Origin: Myxococcales bacterium
Lineage (GTDB): Bacteria > Myxococcota > Myxococcia > Myxococcales > Myxococcaceae
Length of the DNA: 17,393 nucleotides
Assembly (NCBI GenBank): GCA_003153055.1
Contig: PMBV01000311.1
Location: 15,730-33,122, forward strand
Direction of reading: 5' to 3'
A program made the translations under genes and the position numbers. A model generated the notes under the pieces. That model ran no database searches. It was not told the origin of the DNA and saw only the letters and a list, made by a program, of their open reading frames with translations. This document shows positions 13,328 to 17,393 of this stretch, piece by piece. Numbering within the stretch: the first letter of the stretch is position 1; the number at the start of each line of letters is the position of its first letter.

Positions 13328-15400
13328 ATGATTCGGTTCCGGGTCGGGCAGAGCTGGAAACGCGAGCCTGAGGGTCCGCTCGGCCCACAGGACGCCTTCG
13401 CCTTCGAGATTGATGGCGTCAACCTGCTGCCCGGCGCGACCGATGAGCCGCTGCTGAGGGTCGTGAGCAGCCTGGTGGAAGCCGTGGCCGAGCTGGTGGT
13501 CAACGGCGAGCGCGGGGGCCAACTTTCCCTCGACGACGTGTCCCTCGAGGTGTGCTTCTGGCGGCGCCCTGGCCTCGAGGTCGAGGTCACCATCTTCAGC
13601 TTGGAGCAGCCGCCCCGACGTACCCAACCGACCGTGGTGGTGGAGCTGCCAGCCCTGGTGGAGGCAGCCATCACCTGTGCCCGGGGCTTCCTCCGTGAAC
13701 TGGGTGATGGGGGCAAGGCCTCCACCTCCAGCGAAGTGGAAGCGCTGGAGCAGCGCACCGCCGCCTTGACCCGGACGGTGGTGGAAGAGTGGTCGGCGAG
13801 GCAGCCCGAGCCGTGGCAGATCACCAACCATTCGGGCCCTCTGGGTTACGCGCTGCTCGATGCCGACGGGCGAACCGCGAACCTCACCCGCAGGGCACGC
13901 TGCGGCCTGACCGCGGTGCTCCTCGACGGAGAGGTGACGCTGGGGGACTCGATTCGGGTCGAGGGGTTCCCCTTTCTCACGATGATGGGTCTGGCCCGGG
14001 CCGCCGCCGAGGGTCGCGCCCAACTCGGTGGCCAGGGCGTCGAGCGGCAGCTCGTGTTTCAAGCCGGCCTCGACCTGTGCCTCGCCTTGAGGACCCGGAG
14101 CCCCGGCCTCGCGTCGAACCCTTGGCTCGAGGCGCTCCAGGTCCGCTGCACTGAAGGGCTCCGGGGCCTGCAGCAGCCGGTGCCAGACACGTCGATGGCC
14201 AGCCTCTCGCCGCGGCGCGTCGTCGCGAGCGCCCCCATCGGCCAGGGCGACGTGCGCCGGGTGGCGTTGAGCCCCCAATGGACTCGACCCGTGGCGCTGG
14301 GGGAGGACGGCGGGGGGCTCGTCTTGGGCCGCTCGACCATCGTGGTCGCCTCTCCCCATGCAGCCCATGCCTTCACGTTCCGCGGCACGTCGGCGTTCAG
14401 GCGCCTGTCACCCAAGGGCGTCGCGACCTCGGCCACCCACACCCTGTGCGCGACCGCCGAGCGGGTCCTCCTGTTCGAGCGCGACGCGGCGAGCGCGGCC
14501 TGGTTAAGAGACCACGACGGCGCGACGCTCGGCCCCGGCCTCGAGCTGGTCGACGGGGTGCTGGTCACCTCCATCGCCCGGCGCGGAGTGGCAGGCTTCG
14601 ACCCGATGACAGGCCGCGAGCTGTGGCGCTTCGAGCCCCCCAGGACGCAGCGCTCGTACCTCACGTTCGCTGGGCCGCGGGTGTTGGTGGCCACCGACGG
14701 GGGCGCCCTTCACGGCCTCGACGCCGCCAACGGGCAGGTGCGCTTCACCGTTCGCTCGTCGATTCCCTTCGCGGGCCCAGTCCTGCGCGTGGGCCGGAGG
14801 GCCGTCGCGGTGCTCAAGCGCACCGACGTCGCCGCGGTGTACGTGTGCGAAGCGCTCGCCTCCGGAACACGGACGCCCGCGGGCACCATCAGCTGGACCA
14901 AGGAGCTGACGATCTCCTCGGTGGGCGCTCCGGTCGCAACCAGCGGGCGCATCTTCCTGACCGGGCATCGCGACGGGAAGGCGATGGTGGTGGCGCTCTC
15001 CCTCAAGGGCCAGCACGTCTGGGAGCGCCCCACCCCCCTCGACCCCCACAGTCAGCGGGCCGTGGCCTACGAAGGGGGGGTCGTGGTGACCGACGCGCGG
15101 GGGCACGCGGTGCGGCTGCTCCCTGACGGGCAAACGGCGTGGGTGCTCGGGAGCACAGGGGACCAGCTGTCGAAGCCCATCGCCCCGGTGATCCGCCGTC
15201 GGGTGCTGGTGGTGCCGGGGCCCACGCTCCGCCTCATCGACCCACGAAGCGGTCGAGTGCTCAGCCAACTGGAGACCGGGCCCCACGTCGTCGACGTGGC
15301 AGTCGACCCGAAGCTCACGATCTTCGTCTTGAGGGAGCCGGGCGTGCTCGAGTCGTGGCGGCCTGCCGCGGTGCTCGCGCTGGTGAGCGCACCGGGCTGA
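13328..15400 (+). CDS. PQQ-type beta-propeller repeat protein
   Basis: A 690-residue protein without signal peptide or membrane segment, so probably cytoplasmic unless exported by another route. The C-terminal half (about 310-685) carries repeated beta-propeller blades of the PQQ/pyrrolo-quinoline type: [19 protein letters not shown] (about 420), [17 protein letters not shown] (about 460), [18 protein letters not shown] and [18 protein letters not shown] (about 635). The repeats have the D-x-x-(T/S)-G-x-x-L/V pattern, but no dehydrogenase catalytic residues are visible, so it is probably a binding scaffold. The N-terminal 290 residues ([40 protein letters not shown]) are unfamiliar. The ATG has no strong ribosome site and stands a few bases from the opposing promoter. 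The 3' end overlaps coaD by 86 bp in antisense. Confidence 0.85.
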   Translation: MIRFRVGQSWKREPEGPLGPQDAFAFEIDGVNLLPGATDEPLLRVVSSLVEAVAELVVNGERGGQLSLDDVSLEVCFWRRPGLEVEVTIFSLEQPPRRTQPTVVVELPALVEAAITCARGFLRELGDGGKASTSSEVEALEQRTAALTRTVVEEWSARQPEPWQITNHSGPLGYALLDADGRTANLTRRARCGLTAVLLDGEVTLGDSIRVEGFPFLTMMGLARAAAEGRAQLGGQGVERQLVFQAGLDLCLALRTRSPGLASNPWLEALQVRCTEGLRGLQQPVPDTSMASLSPRRVVASAPIGQGDVRRVALSPQWTRPVALGEDGGGLVLGRSTIVVASPHAAHAFTFRGTSAFRRLSPKGVATSATHTLCATAERVLLFERDAASAAWLRDHDGATLGPGLELVDGVLVTSIARRGVAGFDPMTGRELWRFEPPRTQRSYLTFAGPRVLVATDGGALHGLDAANGQVRFTVRSSIPFAGPVLRVGRRAVAVLKRTDVAAVYVCEALASGTRTPAGTISWTKELTISSVGAPVATSGRIFLTGHRDGKAMVVALSLKGQHVWERPTPLDPHSQRAVAYEGGVVVTDARGHAVRLLPDGQTAWVLGSTGDQLSKPIAPVIRRRVLVVPGPTLRLIDPRSGRVLSQLETGPHVVDVAVDPKLTIFVLREPGVLESWRPAAVLALVSAPG

Positions 15401-15902
15401 CCGACGGCGACAGCCCGAGCGCTTCCGGGGGGTACCTTCGACGCAGCGCCACCAAGACGTTTTCTGGCACCATGCCCTCGACGTTGCCCCCGAAGGCGGC
15501 CACTTCACGCACCAGGTTCGAGGACACGTAGAAGTAGTCTTCCCCGGTCATCATGAAGACGGTCTCCAGGTCTCTCGACAGTTTGCGGTTCATGTTGGCG
15601 AGTTGGAACTCGAACTCGAAGTCGCTCACCGCCCTGAGCCCGCGCAAGACCACGTTGACCCCGCGCCTCGCGGCGTAGTGAACCAGGAGCCCGTCGAAGT
15701 GGTCGACCTCGACCCGTGGATCAGCGCCGACGGCGCCCTTGATGAGCTCGACCCGCTCCTCGACCGAGAACATCGGAGTCTTCTTGGGGTTGACCGCGAT
15801 GGCGACGATCACCCGGTCGAACATTCGAAGCCCTCTCTGGATGAGCGAGAGGTGGCCATTGGTCATCGGGTCGAAGGACCCAGGGTAAATCGCTGCACGC
15901 AT
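15315..15902 (-). CDS. coaD: Pantetheine-phosphate adenylyltransferase
   Basis: A 195-residue enzyme that makes dephospho-CoA from 4'-phosphopantetheine and ATP, the fourth step of CoA synthesis. The nucleotidyltransferase signature is complete: [12 protein letters not shown] (TxGH at 14-17), [20 protein letters not shown] (about 84-103) and [20 protein letters not shown] (about 123-142). The family is usually near 160 residues, and the conserved part ends at about 160. The last 28 or so residues are a Ser/Pro/Arg-rich tail encoded antisense to the end of the beta-propeller gene (86-bp overlap), so they are probably a read-on extension. The ATG has AGGG seven bases ahead, inside the loop of a small dyad (GGTGAA 15903-15908 / TTCACC 15920-15925). 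It follows rsmD by 27 bp, a classic bacterial gene order. Confidence 0.97.
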   Translation of the reverse strand: MRAAIYPGSFDPMTNGHLSLIQRGLRMFDRVIVAIAVNPKKTPMFSVEERVELIKGAVGADPRVEVDHFDGLLVHYAARRGVNVVLRGLRAVSDFEFEFQLANMNRKLSRDLETVFMMTGEDYFYVSSNLVREVAAFGGNVEGMVPENVLVALRRRYPPEALGLSPSVSPVRSPARAPRQAATTRARPAPSRRRS

Positions 15903-15929
15903 GGTGAAACCCTGGACAGTTCACCAATG

Positions 15930-16490
15930 TCATGGGCTGGTCAACCTGAAGATCGAGACCACCGTGTCTCCGAACCGCCGCTCGTCCTCGAGGGCGAAGC
16001 GCCCGACCGCCGACGGCAGGGCCTCGGACCTGGCGTGCTCCACCACCACCCTCCCCGCGGGCACCACCAGCCTGCGCCCCTCCAACGTCACCAGCGTGGG
16101 AACTCCAGCCTGCAGCGCGTAGGGAGGGTCGACGAACACGAGCTCAAAGGCCTTCTGCCGCTGCTCGAGCAACTCCATGGCAGGCGCGGCGGCCACTCCC
16201 AGGAGCTCGACTCGAGCGCTCAGACCAAGGGCCTCCGCGTTCTTGCGACAGAGCGCCTGGGCCTCCTTTCCGCTGTCCACCAGCGTCGCGTGGGCAGCGC
16301 CCCTCGACACGGCCTCGAGCCCCAGCGCCCCAGTCCCCGCGTACAGGTCGAGCACCGCCAGGCCGTCGCACCACTGTCCCAGCACGTCGAAGAGCGTCTG
16401 CCGCACCCGATCGGCCGTGGGCCGGATCACCGCATCGGTCTTCGGGCCGAGGAGCGTCCGCCCCTTCGCTGTGCCTGCAACGATCCGCAT
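15930..16490 (-). CDS. rsmD: 16S rRNA (guanine966-N2)-methyltransferase
   Basis: A 186-residue SAM-dependent methyltransferase. Members methylate N2 of G966 in 16S rRNA during 30S assembly. The start MRIVAGTAKGRTLLGP is diagnostic. The SAM-binding loop is LDLYAGTGALGLEAVSRGA (about 47-65) and the N-methyltransferase motif IV is FVDPPY (119-124). Two upstream in-frame ATG/longer starts exist (16502 and beyond), but the ATG at 16490 has GAGG six bases ahead and matches the family start. It is first of the rsmD-coaD pair; the pairing is widespread in bacteria and has no obvious metabolic logic beyond co-expression. Confidence 0.96.
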   Translation of the reverse strand: MRIVAGTAKGRTLLGPKTDAVIRPTADRVRQTLFDVLGQWCDGLAVLDLYAGTGALGLEAVSRGAAHATLVDSGKEAQALCRKNAEALGLSARVELLGVAAAPAMELLEQRQKAFELVFVDPPYALQAGVPTLVTLEGRRLVVPAGRVVVEHARSEALPSAVGRFALEDERRFGDTVVSIFRLTSP

Positions 16491-16501
16491 CTGCGCCCTC
16501 A

Positions 16502-16531
16502 TGTATACAAGCCGCCTACTTTTCCGTGCAA
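16502..16531 (-). promoter_or_regulatory. Candidate promoter of rsmD-coaD
   Basis: On the minus strand TTGCAC (16531-16526) is followed after 18 bases by TATACA (16507-16502). The -10 sits in TTGTATAC, the same eight bases as at the tRNA-Arg promoter. If right, transcription would begin within a few bases of the rsmD ATG, giving an almost leaderless mRNA that omits part of the ribosome site; this tension keeps confidence low. Confidence 0.3.
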
Positions 16532-16599
16532 GATTTGTCGGAAATCGAGACACGTATCGAGCTAGGTTGTCCTCGTTCGCGACACGGGGCCCCCACGCG

Positions 16600-17393
16600 A
16601 TGGACTACGAGCGATACCAGAATCTGCACACCATCGTCATGCTCCGCGACATCTTGCGGAAGTGGTGGCATGCCGAGTTGACCTTCGCCGACAGGGGCGG
16701 AACGGTCATCGAGTGGGCCAAGGGCACCATCACCCCGCCCCCCAATGACCTCTGTCGGCTCTCGCTCTTCTCTCAGGAGGGTTTTCGGCGGTGCTCGGCG
16801 TCGGTGCGGGTGCTCCACGAGAAGTTCAAGGCCGCCAAAAAGCTCCGCCGGGCCCAGTCTCACGAGTGTCACCTCGGCTTCGCGATCGTCGGGGCGCCGC
16901 TGTATCTCGAGGGCGAATACGAGGGCATGCTCTTCGTGGAGGGCTTTTCGCGCCGGGCCCCGAGCCCTCGAGAGGCCGAGGAGTTGCGTGAGAAGATCTC
17001 CGAGCTCAACCCAGGCGCCACCGATCTCGAGCGAGCGATCGATCGACTGCCGGTGATGGACGACCAGGCGCTCGAGAAGGTCTCCGATCTCCTTGAGTTC
17101 GGCGCCACCGAAATCTCCAACTTCGAGTCGGAGATGTCCAAACGTGACGAGACCATTCAATCGCTCTCGTCGGAGCTGAAGGACCGCTACAAGTTCGAGA
17201 ACATCATCGGCACCTCGACCGCCATGGGTGAGGTCTTCCGGCTCCTCGAGAAGGTCTGCAATTCCGATTCGACGGTGCTGGTGAACGGCGAGTCGGGCAC
17301 CGGAAAGGAGCTCGTCGCCCGGGCCATTCACTTCAACGGGCTGCGCAAAGACAAGCCCTTCGTGGTGCAGAACTGCTCGGCGTTCAACGACAA
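16600..17393 (+). CDS. Sigma54-dependent transcription activator with PocR sensory domain (3' end missing)
   Basis: The first 264 residues are present; the gene runs off the right edge. Residues about 10-120 look like a PocR ligand-binding domain: C52 and C65 in DLCRLSLFSQEGFRRC, then C90-H91 in SHECHLGFAIVGAPLYLEGE and GMLFVEGFSRRAP. A helical linker with coiled-coil character (about 150-195) leads to the AAA+ domain of bacterial enhancer-binding proteins: FENIIGTSTAMGEVFRLLEK, then Walker A GESGTGKE (230-237) and ARAIHFNG. It should open sigma54-polymerase promoters when its sensor binds a small molecule. The GAFTGA loop and DNA-binding domain would lie beyond the window. There is no receiver domain, so it is not a classical two-component regulator. 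It is divergent from rsmD with a 109-bp gap. No clear ribosome site precedes the ATG; the ligand is unknown. Confidence 0.9.
   Translation, partial: MDYERYQNLHTIVMLRDILRKWWHAELTFADRGGTVIEWAKGTITPPPNDLCRLSLFSQEGFRRCSASVRVLHEKFKAAKKLRRAQSHECHLGFAIVGAPLYLEGEYEGMLFVEGFSRRAPSPREAEELREKISELNPGATDLERAIDRLPVMDDQALEKVSDLLEFGATEISNFESEMSKRDETIQSLSSELKDRYKFENIIGTSTAMGEVFRLLEKVCNSDSTVLVNGESGTGKELVARAIHFNGLRKDKPFVVQNCSAFND

Noticed and set aside
13205..14368. Minus-strand open frame opposite the 5' half of the beta-propeller gene
   Set aside because: It covers the promoter region, has no recognisable domain and is rich in His/Arg/Gln typical of shadows.

Overview
The window is GC-rich, densely coded chromosomal DNA that looks myxobacterial (Myxococcota, probably Myxococcaceae-like). 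The strongest evidence is a full-length gene resembling FrzS, the social-motility protein of Myxococcus xanthus: an atypical receiver domain followed by a very long coiled coil. Supporting evidence is a membrane-anchored Hanks-type Ser/Thr kinase, a sigma54 activator, many lipoprotein and HEAT-type genes, heavy use of GTG starts, and ATGA/GTGA gene overlaps. I see no insertion sequence, prophage, CRISPR array or integration scar.

Layout. (1) 1-3107, minus strand: a transmembrane Ser/Thr kinase followed 18 bp later by a deoxyhypusine synthase-family gene that runs off the left edge. (2) 3108-3548: a structured kinase leader, a tRNA-Arg(CCG) on the plus strand, and a nested inverted repeat. (3) 3549-6684, plus strand: ECF sigma factor, zinc-finger anti-sigma factor, FrzS homologue. 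(4) 6685-7019: a gene-free convergent gap with a 15-bp tandem repeat, a GC-rich hairpin and a C-rich, G-poor tract. (5) 13218-7020, minus strand: a tightly packed six-gene operon in the order HARE-HTH/Mrr-like protein, HEAT-repeat lipoprotein, small lipoprotein, birA, coaX, helical-repeat protein. Three of its five junctions are overlapping start/stop codons. (6) 13219-13327: a compact divergent control region with a TTGACA-N17-TAGCAT promoter facing the operon and two stem-loops in its leader. (7) 13328-15400, plus strand: a beta-propeller protein. (8) 16490-15315, minus strand: rsmD-coaD. (9) 16600-end, plus strand: a PocR-domain sigma54-dependent activator, cut by the right edge.

How the genes fit together. 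Two enzymes of coenzyme A synthesis (CoaX, first step; CoaD, fourth step) and the biotin ligase BirA are housekeeping functions. coaX and birA share an operon with envelope lipoproteins and a nucleic-acid-binding-type protein of unknown role. The sigma/anti-sigma/frzS block looks like a motility regulatory module. The kinase and the sigma54 activator are typical signalling genes of myxobacteria.

The least-explained items are the HARE/degenerate-Mrr/poly-arginine protein heading the CoA-biotin operon, the kinase plus deoxyhypusine synthase-like pair, the 15-bp repeat array after frzS, and several perfect inverted repeats in leaders. I do not see a clear-cut new defence or mobile system. All identifications come from reading the sequence and remembered family features, without database searches.
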